NCBI RefSeq assembly: GCF_017894365.1 | Contig: NZ_CP059467.1 | Coordinates: forward strand, 2,604,001 to 2,668,000 | Direction: 5' to 3' | DNA from: Aromatoleum bremense | GTDB taxonomy: Bacteria > Pseudomonadota > Gammaproteobacteria > Burkholderiales > Rhodocyclaceae | Length of the DNA: 64,000 bases | Shown: one piece after another, positions 45,187 through 56,900 of the stretch | Position numbering within the stretch: position 1 is the stretch's first letter | How the letters are laid out: each line of letters opens with the position of its first letter | Program-made: the position numbers and the translations under genes | The notes under the pieces: generated by a model | Databases searched by the model: none | The model's input: the letters and a program-made list of their open reading frames with translations, nothing else | What the model was told of the DNA's origin: nothing

Positions 45187-46320
45187 TCACACGATGTCGA
45201 GGTGCTGGATGCCCGACACCAGGTCCTTGTCGCCGTGCTTGCTGTTGAGCTTGATCTGCAGGCGCAGATCGTTGACCGAGTCGGCGTTGCGCAGCGCGTC
45301 CTCGTAGCTGATCCGCTCTTCCTCGTAGAGGTCGAACAGGCTCTGGTCGAAGGTCTGCATGCCGAGCTCGCGCGAGCGCTTCATGACCTCCTTGAGCCCC
45401 GGCACTTCGCCCTTGAAGATCAGATCGGCGATCAGCGGCGAATTCAGCAGCACCTCGACCGCCGGCACGCGGCCCTTGCGCTCCTTCAGCGGCAGCAGGC
45501 GCTGCGAGATCAGCGCGCGCAGGTTCAGCGACAGGTCCATCAGCAGTTGCGGGCGGCGGTCTTCGGGAAAGAAGTTGATGATCCGGTCGATCGCCTGGTT
45601 GGCGCTGTTCGCGTGCAGCGTCGCGAGGCACAGGTGACCGGTTTCGGCGAACGCGATCGCGTAGTCCATCGTCTCGCGGTCGCGGATTTCGCCCATCAGG
45701 ATCACGTCGGGCGCCTGGCGCAGCGTGTTCTTCAGCGCGGCTCCCCAGTTGTCGGTGTCGATACCGATCTCGCGCTGTGTGACGATGCAGTTCTTGTGCT
45801 GATGCACGTATTCGATGGGATCCTCGATCGTGATGATGTGGCCGTACGAGTGTCCGTTGCGGAAGTCGACCATCGCCGCCAGCGACGTCGTCTTGCCGGT
45901 GCCGGTCCCGCCGACGAAGATCACCAGCCCGCGCTTGGCCATCGCGATGTCGCGCAGCACCGGCGGCATGCCGAGCTCGTCGAAGTTCGGGATCGTCTGC
46001 GCGATCGTGCGCAGCACCAGCCCGACCTTGCCCTGCTGGATGAACGCGTTGGCGCGGAAGCGGCCGACGCCCGGCGGCGAGATCGCGAAGTTGCATTCCT
46101 TCGTCGACTCGAACTCGGTCGCCTGACGGTCGTTCATGATCGCGCGCGCGAGTTCGGTCGTGTGCTGCGCCGTCAGCGTCTGGTTCGACTGCGGCGTGAC
46201 GCGCCCGTCCACCTTGATCGCTGGCGGAAAACCGGCGGTGATGAAGAGGTCCGAGCCGTTTTTCTGCACCATCAGCCGCAGCAGGTCGTGCATGAACTTC
46301 AGGGCCTGATCGCGTTCCAT
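45187..46320 (-). CDS. pilU: Type IV pilus retraction ATPase PilU
   Basis: A 377-residue PilT-paralogue that assists pilus retraction. Walker A is GGTGTGKTT near residue 133, the Asp/His boxes are in IEDPIEYVHQHKN, and Walker B is ILMGEIRDRETM. Differences from PilT are the IAMAKRGLVIFVGG segment, a C-terminal extension past residue 345 and lack of the AIRNLIRE motif. Second gene after pilT, with a 128-bp gap. Confidence 0.95.
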   Translation of the reverse strand: MERDQALKFMHDLLRLMVQKNGSDLFITAGFPPAIKVDGRVTPQSNQTLTAQHTTELARAIMNDRQATEFESTKECNFAISPPGVGRFRANAFIQQGKVGLVLRTIAQTIPNFDELGMPPVLRDIAMAKRGLVIFVGGTGTGKTTSLAAMVDFRNGHSYGHIITIEDPIEYVHQHKNCIVTQREIGIDTDNWGAALKNTLRQAPDVILMGEIRDRETMDYAIAFAETGHLCLATLHANSANQAIDRIINFFPEDRRPQLLMDLSLNLRALISQRLLPLKERKGRVPAVEVLLNSPLIADLIFKGEVPGLKEVMKRSRELGMQTFDQSLFDLYEEERISYEDALRNADSVNDLRLQIKLNSKHGDKDLVSGIQHLDIV

Positions 46321-46448
46321 TGCTGCGCTCCCGCGGAAAGTGTCCGCTCTTTCTGTATGCCGGGTTGCCCGATTATCGCTGCCAGTCGGGGTGAAGCAGG
46401 GGGTGGTTGCGGTGCGCCGCGAATCCGGCCGGAATTACCCGGCGAAAT

Positions 46449-47492
<1,044 letters not shown>

Positions 47493-47596
47493 GGGATTGT
47501 CGCTTGAGGTTGACCGGGCGGATTGCGGGGCGCGGGGGCGTCCCGGTCGCGATGCTATACTCGCTCGCCTGATCCACGGCCGAAATCCGCCGCTAT

Positions 47597-48298
47597 ATGA
47601 CATCAATCTCCGCGAACTTGCAAGCCGTGCGCCAGCGCGTCGCGGCTGCCGCCCGGGCGTCGGGACGCACGCCGGAGGACGTCGCGCTGATCGCCGTCAG
47701 CAAGACGCAGCCGGCGCAGCGCGTGGCCGAGGCGGCACAGGCCGGCCAGCGGCTGTTCGGCGAAAACTATGTCCGGGAAGGTGTGGCGAAAGCGGTCGAA
47801 CTGCACGCGCAGCAACTCGAGTGGCATTTCATCGGGCCGCTGCAGAGCAACAAGACGCGCCCCGTCGCCGCGCATTTCCAGTGGGTCCACTCGGTCGACC
47901 GGCTCAAGCTCGCCGAACGGCTGTCCGAGCAGCGCGGCGGCGACCTGCCGCCACTCAACGTCTGCATCCAGGTCAATGTCGGCGGCGAGGCGAGCAAGAG
48001 CGGCGTCGCCCCCGACGAGGTGCCGGCGCTTGCGGCGGCGGTTGCGAAGCTGCCGCGTCTGGCGTTGCGCGGCCTGATGTGCATCCCCGAAGCCGGGGGC
48101 GACGAAGCGCTGTTGCGTGCGCGCTTCGCGACTTTGAGGCAGCTGCGCGATCGCCTGAACGACGCCGGGTTCGCTCTCGACACGCTGTCGATGGGCATGT
48201 CGGACGACCTGGAGCTGGCGATCGCCGAAGGCGCGACCATGGTTCGGGTAGGCACTGCAATTTTCGGCGCACGGAACGTGCGCGAGGAGCGAGCATGA
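47597..48298 (+). CDS. YggS family pyridoxal-phosphate homeostasis protein
   Basis: A 233-residue PLP-binding protein (PLPBP/YggS). The PLP Lys lies in LIAVSKTQPA near residue 37; FGENYVRE, WHFIGPLQSNK and LSMGMSDDLELAIAEG are family hallmarks. It controls vitamin B6 balance and amino-acid metabolism. Its stop overlaps the proC start (ATGA). Confidence 0.95.
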   Translation: MTSISANLQAVRQRVAAAARASGRTPEDVALIAVSKTQPAQRVAEAAQAGQRLFGENYVREGVAKAVELHAQQLEWHFIGPLQSNKTRPVAAHFQWVHSVDRLKLAERLSEQRGGDLPPLNVCIQVNVGGEASKSGVAPDEVPALAAAVAKLPRLALRGLMCIPEAGGDEALLRARFATLRQLRDRLNDAGFALDTLSMGMSDDLELAIAEGATMVRVGTAIFGARNVREERA

Positions 48299-49119
48299 CG
48301 GAACGCATGAAGATCAGTTTCCTGGGCGGCGGCAACATGGCGACCGCCCTGATCGGCGGCCTCGCCGAGCGCGGTTTTGCGAGCGCGGACATCCAGGCGG
48401 TCGACCTGCAGGCCGACAACCGCGCGCGCCTGGCGGAGCGCTTCGGCCTGCGCACGACGCAAGACGTCGATGACGAGGTGCTCGCGTGCGACGTCGTCGT
48501 GTTGGCGGTCAAGCCGCAACAGATGAAGGCCGCCGTCGCACCGCTGGCGGGGCGCCTGACGCGCCAGGTGGTCGTCAGCATCGCCGCCGGCCTGCGGCTC
48601 GCCGATGTCGGTCGCTGGCTCGGCGGCTACCATCGGTTAGTGCGCGCGATGCCGAACACGCCGGCGCTGATCAGCGCCGGCGTCACCGGCCTGTATGCCG
48701 ATCCTTCCGTGGATGCCGCCGGGCGCGAATCGGCCGAGCGCATTCTCGGCGCCGTCGGCAGCACGGTGTGGATCGCCGACGAGGCGCAGATGGACGCGGT
48801 GACGGCCGTCTCCGGCAGCGGCCCGGCCTACGTGTTCCATTTCATCGAGGCGCTCGAAGCGGCCGGCGCCTCGCTCGGCTTCGACGCGGCAACCGCGCGG
48901 CGATTGGCGATCGATACCGTGCTCGGCGCGGCGAAACTCGCCGCCGGCTCCGACGAGGCGCCCGCCGTGTTGCGTGAGCGCGTGACGTCGAAAGGCGGCA
49001 CGACCGAGGCCGCGCTCGCGAGCATGGCGTCGTCGGGCGTGTTCGACGCGATCGTGCGCGCGGTGCATGCCGCGAACGTGCGCGGCCGCGAACTCGGCGA
49101 ACAGCTCGGAAAGGATTGA
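48295..49119 (+). CDS. proC: Pyrroline-5-carboxylate reductase
   Basis: A 274-residue NAD(P)H-dependent enzyme for the last step of proline synthesis. Rossmann motif FLGGGNMATALIGGL at about 8-22, VVLAVKPQQM near 65, RAMPNTPALISAG near 118, and the C-terminal signature VTSKGGTTEAAL near 232 are present. ATG at 48295 (MTERMK) overlaps yggS; the second Met at codon 5 is an alternative. Confidence 0.96.
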   Translation: MTERMKISFLGGGNMATALIGGLAERGFASADIQAVDLQADNRARLAERFGLRTTQDVDDEVLACDVVVLAVKPQQMKAAVAPLAGRLTRQVVVSIAAGLRLADVGRWLGGYHRLVRAMPNTPALISAGVTGLYADPSVDAAGRESAERILGAVGSTVWIADEAQMDAVTAVSGSGPAYVFHFIEALEAAGASLGFDAATARRLAIDTVLGAAKLAAGSDEAPAVLRERVTSKGGTTEAALASMASSGVFDAIVRAVHAANVRGRELGEQLGKD

Positions 49120-49125
49120 TCCGTC

Positions 49126-49704
49126 ATGCTCGGCAACGTGCTGCTCCTGATCCTGAACACCGCCGCCGGCTTCCTGACGCTGATGCTGCTCGCACGCTTC
49201 TTCATGCAGTGGCAGCGGGTGTCGTTCCGCAACCAGATCGGCCAGTTCGTCGTCGCGACGACCGACTGGATCGTCCGCCCGCTGCGCCGCGTGATTCCCG
49301 GCCTGATGGGGATCGACCTCGCGAGCCTCGTGCCGGCCTGGGTGCTGCAGACGCTGATGGTGTTCATCGAGCTGTGGGTGAGGGGGGTGTCGCTCGACGG
49401 CAGCGTTGCCGGCCTGCTGCTCGGCGTCTGGGGGCTCGGCCTGCTGGAACTGCTGCGCATGGCGATCTACCTGGTCTTCGCCGTGGTGCTGATGTCGGCC
49501 GTGCTGTCGTGGGTCAGCCCGCACGCCCCGGCGGCGTCGGTCTTCCACAATCTATCGGCGCCGTTCCTGCGGCCGTTCCGCCGCGTGATCCCGCCGATCG
49601 CGAACGTCGACCTGTCGCCGCTGGTGCTGCTGCTGGTGCTGCAGATCGTGCTGATGGTGATCAGCGGGCTGCGCGGCAACTTTGCGGTGCTGCTGGCGGG
49701 CTAA
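49126..49704 (+). CDS. YggT family membrane protein
   Basis: A 192-residue inner-membrane protein with two YGGT repeats, each a pair of hydrophobic segments around an amphipathic stretch (FVVATTDWIVRPLRRVIPG near 38 and NLSAPFLRPFRRVIPP near 142). YggT is linked to osmotic protection and cell-envelope functions. It is 6 bp after proC in the same operon. Confidence 0.92.
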   Translation: MLGNVLLLILNTAAGFLTLMLLARFFMQWQRVSFRNQIGQFVVATTDWIVRPLRRVIPGLMGIDLASLVPAWVLQTLMVFIELWVRGVSLDGSVAGLLLGVWGLGLLELLRMAIYLVFAVVLMSAVLSWVSPHAPAASVFHNLSAPFLRPFRRVIPPIANVDLSPLVLLLVLQIVLMVISGLRGNFAVLLAG

Positions 49705-49709
49705 CGGGC

Positions 49710-50003
49710 GTGGACTGGCTGCGTGAAGCCGCGGACGGCAGCCTCGTCCTGTCGCTGCATGTCCAGCCCGGGGCGAAGAAGACGGAATTCACCGGCCCGC
49801 ATGGCGAGGCGATGAAGCTGCGTCTCGCCGCGCCGCCGGTCGACGGCAAGGCGAATGCCGCGCTGACGGTTTTTCTCGCCGGCTTCTGCGGCGTCGCCCG
49901 CTCCGCGGTCACGCTGCTCAGCGGCGAGACCTCGCGCGCGAAACGCGTGCGAATCGAAGGGGCGGGCAGCGAAGCCCTCGCCCGCCTGCGCGCGCTCGGG
50001 TAG
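49710..50003 (+). CDS. YggU family (DUF167) protein
   Basis: A 97-residue protein with the DUF167 core LSLHVQPGAKKTEFTGPHGE and VDGKANAALTVFLA. Function unknown. Start codon is GTG at 49710, 5 bp after the YggT stop. No longer start is compatible with the preceding gene without long overlap. Confidence 0.9.
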   Translation: MDWLREAADGSLVLSLHVQPGAKKTEFTGPHGEAMKLRLAAPPVDGKANAALTVFLAGFCGVARSAVTLLSGETSRAKRVRIEGAGSEALARLRALG

Positions 50004-50088
50004 GTCGTTTGCTGCGGAGGCGGTCGCTGCGGATGAGCGTCCCGCCAGATCGCGCGGATCTCTGCCGCGCCCTCCAGCGGGCTGGGGT

Positions 50089-51372
50089 TCAGCTCAAGCT
50101 CAGCTCGTGCATCACCTGGCCTTCGACCAGCGTGTAATGCACGCGTCCCGGCAATTCCAGCCCGAGGAAGGGCGTGTTCTTGCCCTGGCTGTGCAGCGTG
50201 TCGCGGCGCACCGTCGTGTGGGCGGCCGGATCGAACAGGCACAGGTCGGCCCGCGCGCCCGGACTGAGATGTCCGGCCTTCGTGATGCCGACGATGCGTG
50301 CGGCGTCGGAAGTCACGCGGGCGAGCGCGTGGATCAGCGGCAGCCCCGCTTCTTCCGCCCACTTCAGCGTCAGCGGCAAGAGCAGTTCGAGGCCGGTCGC
50401 GCCGGGCTCGGATTCGCTGAACGGCGTGAGCTTGCCGTCGTCGTCGACGGGCGTGTGGTCGGAGCACAGCGCGTCGATGCTGCCGTCGGCGAGCCCCTGC
50501 CGCAGCGCGTCGCGGTCGCGCTGGCTGCGCAGCGGCGGCACGAGGTGGCAGTTGCTGTTGAAGTAGCCGATATCCATGTCGGACAGGTGCAGGTGGTTGA
50601 TCGAGACGTCGCAGGTGACGTCGAGCCCGTCGGCGCGCGCCTGGCGGATCAGCGCGAGCCCTTCGGCGCTCGATAGCCGGGTCACGTGCAGGCGTGCGCC
50701 GGTCGCGCGGGCGAGCTGGATATGGGTATACAGCGCGATCGTTTCGGCGGCCGTCGGGATGCCCGGCAGGCCGAGGCGGGTCGCGACTTCGCCGTCGTGC
50801 GCGAAACCGCGCGACAGGAAAGGCGCGAGCGGCTGCAGCCAGACGCGGAAGCCGAAAGTCGCCGCATACTGCATCGCACGCAACAGCACCGCGCTGTCGA
50901 TGACCGGGACGTTGGCCTGGCCGAATGCGACGCAGCCGGCTTCGACGAGCTCGGCCATCTCCGACAGGCGCTCGCCGTTGAGCCCGACCGTCAGTGCGCC
51001 GACCGGATAGACGTGCGCGCGGTTCAACTTCTTCGCGCGGTAGCACAGCATTTCGACGAGGCCCGGTTCGTCGAGTACGGGATCGGTGTCGGGCGGGATC
51101 GCGAGGCTCGTGACGCCGCCGGCCATCGCTGCATCCATTTCGGATTCGAGCGTCGCGCGGTATTCGAAGCCGGGCTCGCGCAGGCGCGCGGCGAGATCGA
51201 TCAGGCCGGGTGCGACGACGAGGCCGGTCGCGTCGATCGTGCGTTCCGCGGCGAAGCCGTCGGGTGCACGCCCGTGGGCGACGATCTTGCCGTCCGCGAG
51301 ATACATGTCGCGCGTGTCGTCGAGTCCATTGGCCGGGTCCACGACGCGGCCATTGGCGATGCGAATCTTCAT
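50089..51372 (-). CDS. pyrC': Dihydroorotase-like protein lacking metal ligands (PyrC'/PyrX)
   Basis: A 427-residue amidohydrolase-fold protein paired with PyrB. The usual metal-binding signature DLHVHLREPG is replaced by DLAARLREPG at residues 59-68, so both histidines are missing, and SDHTPVD is only a partial later motif. In pseudomonads such inactive dihydroorotases are structural partners that assemble with aspartate carbamoyltransferase; that role is inferred here. The ATG at 51372 adjoins the pyrB stop. A catalytic dihydroorotase must be encoded elsewhere. Confidence 0.92.
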   Translation of the reverse strand: MKIRIANGRVVDPANGLDDTRDMYLADGKIVAHGRAPDGFAAERTIDATGLVVAPGLIDLAARLREPGFEYRATLESEMDAAMAGGVTSLAIPPDTDPVLDEPGLVEMLCYRAKKLNRAHVYPVGALTVGLNGERLSEMAELVEAGCVAFGQANVPVIDSAVLLRAMQYAATFGFRVWLQPLAPFLSRGFAHDGEVATRLGLPGIPTAAETIALYTHIQLARATGARLHVTRLSSAEGLALIRQARADGLDVTCDVSINHLHLSDMDIGYFNSNCHLVPPLRSQRDRDALRQGLADGSIDALCSDHTPVDDDGKLTPFSESEPGATGLELLLPLTLKWAEEAGLPLIHALARVTSDAARIVGITKAGHLSPGARADLCLFDPAAHTTVRRDTLHSQGKNTPFLGLELPGRVHYTLVEGQVMHELSLS

Positions 51373-52344
51373 TTACTTGCTCCCTTGCTGACCGGCCAGC
51401 ATGCTCATGACTGCCATCCGCACCGCGATGCCGAAAGTGACCTGCGGCAGGATCACCGCCTGCGCGCCGTCGGCGACCGAGGAATCGATCTCGACGCCGC
51501 GGTTCATCGGCCCCGGGTGCATCACGATCGCGTCGGGCTTCGCCAGCGCGAGCTTCTCGGCGGTCAGGCCCCACACCTTGTAGAACTCCTGCGGCGTCGG
51601 CAGCAGCGCGCCGTTCATGCGCTCGTTCTGCAGCCGCAGCATCATCACGACGTCGACGTCGCGCAAACCTTCGCGGATGTCGTGGAAGACGCGCACGCCG
51701 AGCCGCTCGACGTCGCTCGGCAGCAGCGTCTTCGGGCCGATGACGCGCACTTCGGGCACGCCGAGCGTCGTCAATGCGCCGATCTGCGAGCGGGCGACGC
51801 GCGAGTGCAGCACGTCGCCGACGATCGCGACGGTGAGGTTCGTGAAGTCGCGCTTGAAGTGGCGGATCGTGTACATGTCGAGCAGCCCCTGCGTCGGGTG
51901 CGCATGGCGCCCGTCGCCGGCGTTGACGACGTGGATGTCGTCGCGGCCGGTCGCCTGCAGGTGCTGTGCGATCAGGAACGGCGCGCCGCTCGCCGCATGG
52001 CGCACGACGAACATGTCGGCCTGCATCGCGCACAGGTTGTCGACGGTGTCGAGCAGGCTCTCGCCCTTTGCCGTCGAGCTGGTCGACACGTTCAGATTGA
52101 CGACGTCCGCCGACAGGCGCTTCGCGGCGATCTCGAAAGTCGTGCGGGTGCGCGTGGAGTTCTCGAAGAACAGGTTGAAGATGCTTTTGCCGCGCAACAG
52201 CGGCAGCTTCTTGACTTCGCGTTCGGCGACCTCGGTGAAGGGCGCCGCGGTGTCGAGGATCGCCGTCAGGATGCCGCGCGGCAGGCCGTCGATCGTCAAG
52301 AGGTGCTGCAGTTCGCCGTGTTTGTTGAGCTGCGGATTACGCAT
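51373..52344 (-). CDS. pyrB: Aspartate carbamoyltransferase, catalytic subunit
   Basis: A 323-residue enzyme making carbamoyl-aspartate in pyrimidine synthesis. The carbamoyl-phosphate site is [12 protein letters not shown] near 60-71; [27 protein letters not shown] (near 140) and [12 protein letters not shown] (near 278) are family motifs. It overlaps pyrR by 8 bp and is followed at once by the dihydroorotase-like gene, the class A ATCase arrangement. Confidence 0.97.
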   Translation of the reverse strand: MRNPQLNKHGELQHLLTIDGLPRGILTAILDTAAPFTEVAEREVKKLPLLRGKSIFNLFFENSTRTRTTFEIAAKRLSADVVNLNVSTSSTAKGESLLDTVDNLCAMQADMFVVRHAASGAPFLIAQHLQATGRDDIHVVNAGDGRHAHPTQGLLDMYTIRHFKRDFTNLTVAIVGDVLHSRVARSQIGALTTLGVPEVRVIGPKTLLPSDVERLGVRVFHDIREGLRDVDVVMMLRLQNERMNGALLPTPQEFYKVWGLTAEKLALAKPDAIVMHPGPMNRGVEIDSSVADGAQAVILPQVTFGIAVRMAVMSMLAGQQGSK

Positions 52345-52843
52345 CGATCAGCCTCAGCGTCAGTTCGCCCGTCGCGCCGGCCTCGAGCTGCAGGCTCTGG
52401 TTCGCGGGCAGGGGTTCGGGCAGGGTCAGCGCGCAGTAGCGCGGCGCGATCGGCAGTTCGCGGCCACCCCGGTCGATGAGCACCGCGAGGTCGACGCGCG
52501 CCGGGCGGCCGAAGTCGAACAGCTCGTTGATCGCCGCGCGCGTCGTGCGCCCGGTGTAGAGCACGTCGTCGACGATGATCACGTCGGCGCCTTCCACCGT
52601 GAAGGGGATCTCGGTGCGCTTGGGCTGCGGATGCAGGCCTTTCGAGCCGAAATCATCGCGGTAGAACGATACGTCGATCGAGCCCGGCGGCTGGCTCAGG
52701 CCGAGCGCGCGGTGCAGGCGTTCGGCGAGCCACACGCCCCCGGTGTGGATGCCCACCAGCGCGGTCGCCGGTGAGACGTGCGGGCGCATCTGCTCGACCA
52801 GCGTCTTGCAGAGCGCCTCGGCATCAAGGCTTTGCATGTCCAT
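52337..52843 (-). CDS. pyrR: PyrR bifunctional pyrimidine regulator/uracil phosphoribosyltransferase
   Basis: A 168-residue PRTase-fold protein with the PRPP loop [17 protein letters not shown] near 90-106 and [15 protein letters not shown] near 27. In Gram-positives PyrR controls pyr attenuation by binding mRNA; in proteobacteria the regulatory role is less clear and uracil salvage is possible. It overlaps ruvX by 20 bp and pyrB by 8 bp. Confidence 0.93.
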   Translation of the reverse strand: MDMQSLDAEALCKTLVEQMRPHVSPATALVGIHTGGVWLAERLHRALGLSQPPGSIDVSFYRDDFGSKGLHPQPKRTEIPFTVEGADVIIVDDVLYTGRTTRAAINELFDFGRPARVDLAVLIDRGGRELPIAPRYCALTLPEPLPANQSLQLEAGATGELTLRLIDA

Positions 52844-53294
52844 GAGTGTCCAGGAAGTGTTGCAGGATGATCTGTGCCGCGACGGCGTCGAGGACTTGCT
52901 TGCGGGCGCGCCAGTCGTGCGTCCCCGCTTCAGCCAGCGCTGCGTCCGCCGCGGCCGACGACAGCCGCTCGTCGCATTCGAGCACCGGCATGCCGAACCG
53001 GCCGTGCAGCTGGTTCGCGAAACGTCGGCAGCGCGCGGTCATTTCGTGCGGCGTGCCGTCGAGATGGCTCGGCATGCCGACCACCAGTCCGACCGGCCGC
53101 CATTCGGCGAGGAGCTTTGCGATCGCCGCGAAGCGCGGCGCGCTGGCTTCGCCCTGGAGGGTCAGCAGCGCGCTGGCCCGGCGGGTTTCGAGTTCGCCGA
53201 CGGCAACGCCGATGCGCGCGAGACCGAAGTCGAAGCCGAGCAGGGTGCCGCGGGCGGGCAGGGCAGCGGGCGCTGGTCCCGGCGCCTCAGGCAT
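52824..53294 (-). CDS. ruvX: YqgF/RuvX family putative Holliday junction resolvase
   Basis: A 156-residue RNase H-fold protein: [17 protein letters not shown] (first catalytic Asp, near 20), [31 protein letters not shown] and the C-terminal [15 protein letters not shown]. Family members act in pre-16S rRNA maturation or recombination. It is slightly longer than usual because of a Pro/Ala-rich N-terminus. It overlaps yqgE by 8 bp. Confidence 0.93.
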   Translation of the reverse strand: MPEAPGPAPAALPARGTLLGFDFGLARIGVAVGELETRRASALLTLQGEASAPRFAAIAKLLAEWRPVGLVVGMPSHLDGTPHEMTARCRRFANQLHGRFGMPVLECDERLSSAAADAALAEAGTHDWRARKQVLDAVAAQIILQHFLDTHGHAKP

Positions 53295-53853
53295 GCCCCG
53301 CGGACTCGCTCAGGTTCGCGAAGTCGATGCCGAGCATTTGCATCGCCGCAGCGAGGCGCTCCTCGGGCGGGAGTCCGAAAACGATCGTGAGGTCGGCCGG
53401 CACGGTCAGCCAGCTGTTGTCGGCGATCTCCTGTTCGAGCTGGCCGGCGGTCCAGCCCGCGTAGCCGAGCGTTACCAGCACGTCGGGTGGCTCGCCGCTG
53501 CTGCCGACCGCCTGCAGAATGTCGCGCGAACTCGTCAGGCCGACTTCGTCGTTCACGACGAGCGTCGAATGCCATTCGCCCGCCGGACGATGCAGCACGA
53601 AGCCGCGATCGGTCTGCACCGGCCCGCCGAAATAAACCGGCTGGCCGGCAAGCCCGTCCGCTTCGAGCGGCACGTCGATGCGTTCGAACAGTGCCGCGAG
53701 CGTCATGTCGATCGGCCGATTGACGATGATCCCCAATGCGCCCTGCTCGTTATGCTCGGCGATGTAGGTGAGGCTGCGCACGAAATTCGGATCGGCCATG
53801 TTGGGCATGGCGATCAGGAAATGGTGCGTGAGATTCGAAGTGATTGCGCTCAT
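53287..53853 (-). CDS. YqgE/AlgH family protein
   Basis: A 188-residue UPF0301 protein: [20 protein letters not shown] start, [15 protein letters not shown] near 34, [16 protein letters not shown] near 72 and a C-terminal [19 protein letters not shown]. Role is uncertain (AlgH affects alginate regulation in Pseudomonas). It is the first gene of the yqgE-ruvX-pyrR-pyrB-pyrC' operon; ATG at 53853. Confidence 0.93.
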   Translation of the reverse strand: MSAITSNLTHHFLIAMPNMADPNFVRSLTYIAEHNEQGALGIIVNRPIDMTLAALFERIDVPLEADGLAGQPVYFGGPVQTDRGFVLHRPAGEWHSTLVVNDEVGLTSSRDILQAVGSSGEPPDVLVTLGYAGWTAGQLEQEIADNSWLTVPADLTIVFGLPPEERLAAAMQMLGIDFANLSESAGHA

Positions 53854-53915
53854 GGCTGCATTTTAGCTCGTCGTGGCGAGGATGCGCAGGAATGCGTTGG
53901 AAGGGATTTTTCGTC

Positions 53916-53957
53916 GCAACTCCCGCGTGGCAACTCCCGCGTGGCAACTCCCGCTTC
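53916..53957 (+). repeat. Three 14-bp tandem repeats between yqgE and chpA
   Basis: gcaactcccgcgtg at 53916-53929 and 53930-53943, then gcaactcccgcttc at 53944-53957. The array lies in the 132-bp gap between the chpA stop and the yqgE start, so it could affect the yqgE promoter, or the copy number could vary between strains. Confidence 0.85.
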
Positions 53958-53985
53958 CCGACCACCGTGTCCTCCGCGCGGCTCT

Positions 53986-56900
53986 TCAGGGCGGCAGGGC
54001 GGCTCGCCCGGTATGGGTGCGCAGCAGTCCGAGCAGCTCGTCCTCGTCGTACGGCTTGCCGAGATAGTGGCTCGCGCCGATGCGTCCGGCGTACTCGCGG
54101 TGTTTGTCGGCGAGGCGCGACGTGATCATGATCACCGGCACCTCGCGCGTGCGCTCGTCGGCGCGGATGTTGCGCAGCAGGTCGAAGCCGTCCATGCGCG
54201 GCATCTCGATGTCCGACAGGATCACGTCCGGCACCGCTTCGAGCAGCCGCTCCAGGGCCTCGACGCCGTCCTTCGCCGCGACGACCCGGTAGCCTTCGCG
54301 TTCCAGCAAGCGTCCGGTGATCTTGCGCACGGTGAGCGAATCGTCGACGATCATCACGGTCGGGACGCGGACCGGCGCCACCTCGAACGGCTCCAGCGGT
54401 TCCGGCGCTTCGCCGCCCGCGTTCGCCGCGGCCGCGGTGCCTTCGGCGAGGCGGCGGCTCGCCAGTGCGACGGGGTTCAGGATCAGCACGATCTCGCCGT
54501 CGCCGAGCACTGTCGCGCCGGAAATGCCGACGATGCGCGCAAGCTGCGGGCCGGCATTCTTGACGACGATTTCCTGGTTGCCGCGCAGCGCATCGACGTG
54601 CAGGGCCAGCGTCTGCGCGCCGATGCGCAGCAGCAGGACCCAGTTGAAGCGCTGCTCCGGCGGCTGGGTGAAACGGTCGCCGAGCAGCTGCGGAAGATAG
54701 CGGTACGCGAAGTGCCGGCCCTGCCACTCGGTGCCGCCTTCGCGGCGCAGCGCGTCGAGCGGTTCGGCCTTGAGTTCGAGCACCTGCGCAATCATGCTCG
54801 ACGGGATCGCGTAAGTCCGGCTGCCGGCGCGGATCAGCAAGGCCTGCGTGACCGCGAGCGTGAGCGGCAGATGGATGCGGAACTCGGTGCCGCGGCCGAC
54901 CTCGGCATGGACGTCGATGCGACCGCCCGCCGCCGCCGTCTCGGACTTCACGACGTCCATGCCGACGCCGCGGCCGGCGAGCGGCGACACGCTGTCGGCG
55001 GTCGAAAAGCCCGGGATGAAGATCAGGTTCGTCAGGCGCCACTCGTCGGCCACCTCGTCGGCGCCGAGCAGGCCGCTCGCGCGCGCCCGTTCGGCGATGC
55101 GCCCGTAGTCGAGGCCGCCGCCGTCGTCGGCGAGTGCGATCGCGATTTCGTTGCCTTCCTGGCTTACGCTCAGCGTGATCTGGCCGATTTCGCCCTTGCC
55201 GGCGGCGCGCCGCGCGTCGGGATGTTCGATGCCGTGCGCGACGGCGTTGCGCAGCAGGTGTTCGAGCGGCGCAACCAGGTGCTCGAGCACGCTGCGGTCG
55301 ATCTCGATGCGTCCGCCGCGCAAGTCGAGGGCGGCACGCTTGCCCAGTTCCTTCGCGCTCTGGCGGACGACCCGGTAGAGCCGGTCGGCGAGGCTGTCGA
55401 ACGGCACCATCCTCACCTGCATCAGCGCCTGCTGCAGGTCGCGTGACAGGCGCGCCTGGCTGTTCAGCGCCAGCTCCGCGCCGTCGAGGTTGCGCAGCAG
55501 GCTCTGCTGGACGGTCGTCACGTCGCCGACGCTCTCGGCCATCATCCGCGTGAGTTCCTGCAGCCGCGTGTAGCGGTCCATCTCGAGCGGGTCGAACGCG
55601 CCGTCGTGCGCGTCGCTGCGAGCGATGCGGGACTGCATCTGCACGTCGGCCTGGATCTCGACTTCGCGCAGCTGGTTGCGCAGGCGGATGACGTTTTCGG
55701 TCAGGTCGAGCAGCGAGCGGCGCAGCGTGCGCAACTCGCCGGCGACGCGCGTGCGGGTGATGCCGATTTCGCCCGCCTGGTTGACGAAGCGATCGACCGC
55801 GTCCGCGCGCACGCGCAAAGTCGCGGCGCCGCTCGCCCCTTCCTGCTCGGCTGCCGTTGCCGGTGCCGCGTCGTCCGGTGCAGGCGCCGGTTGTCCGGGG
55901 GCGCCGCCGGCGATCGCGTCGATCATCTGTTCGGCCTGATCGAGCCCGGCGGTCAGTTCGTCGATCAGTCCGCCGGCCGGTTCCTGTCCGCCTTCGAGCG
56001 CTGCAACGAGCTGCGATTCGAGGTGGTGGACGTGCTGTCCGAGCGTCATCGCGCCGGCCATGCGCGCGCTGCCCTTCAGTGTGTGCAGCAATCGTGCCGT
56101 GCTTTGCGCGGCATCGGCCGCGCCGTCGGCGCGCCACTGGCGCAGCGCCGCGTGCAGCTCGCCGAGCAGCTCCGCGCCTTCGTCGAGAAAGACCGGCAGC
56201 AGCTGCGCGTCGAGTTCGTCATGGACCGGGGAGCCGGATTCGGACGGCACGATCCCGGCGTCGGCTGGCTGCCCGGCGATGATGTTGTCGTGGCTGGCGA
56301 TGCCGCGGACGCTCGGTGCCCTTTCGGTCTCGGTTCCGGTTTCCAGTGGGGTCTCGCGGCCGACGTCGCCGAGCTGCTCGACGAGCTCCGGTACCGCGAG
56401 TGGCATGCGGCGCGCGACCACTTCGGCCAGCATCGCGCCGAGCGTGTCGTTTGCGGATTTCAGCAGCGCGGCCTGTTCGGCCGTGGGCTCCTGGGCGGTG
56501 TCGCGCAGGCGTTCGAGCGCGTGTTCGAGTCCGCGTGCGAGCTCGTGCAGCGGCATCAGCCGCGTGGTGCCCGAGATGCCCGCCAGCGTATGGGCGGCGC
56601 GAAGCGCTTCCTCCGCCGGTATCAGGGTCGGATTGGCCTCCAGTCGCGCGAGCTCGGCGTGCAGGACCGCGAGGTGCTGACGCGCTTCGCCGACGTAGAG
56701 GTCATAGAGCGGCCGGCTGACTTCCGCCGCGCCGATGCGCACGATTTCCCGCTCGGCGGTCGCGGACAGCCCGGCCGGCTCGCCGGGGCCGGCATCGGAC
56801 GCCCCGGCAGCGGCTTCGAACGACGCGCCTGGCGCGAAGTCGAGCACCTCCGGCTCGAACGGCAACAAGGTCGCTTCGGGATCGCTTCCGGGAAGATCAC

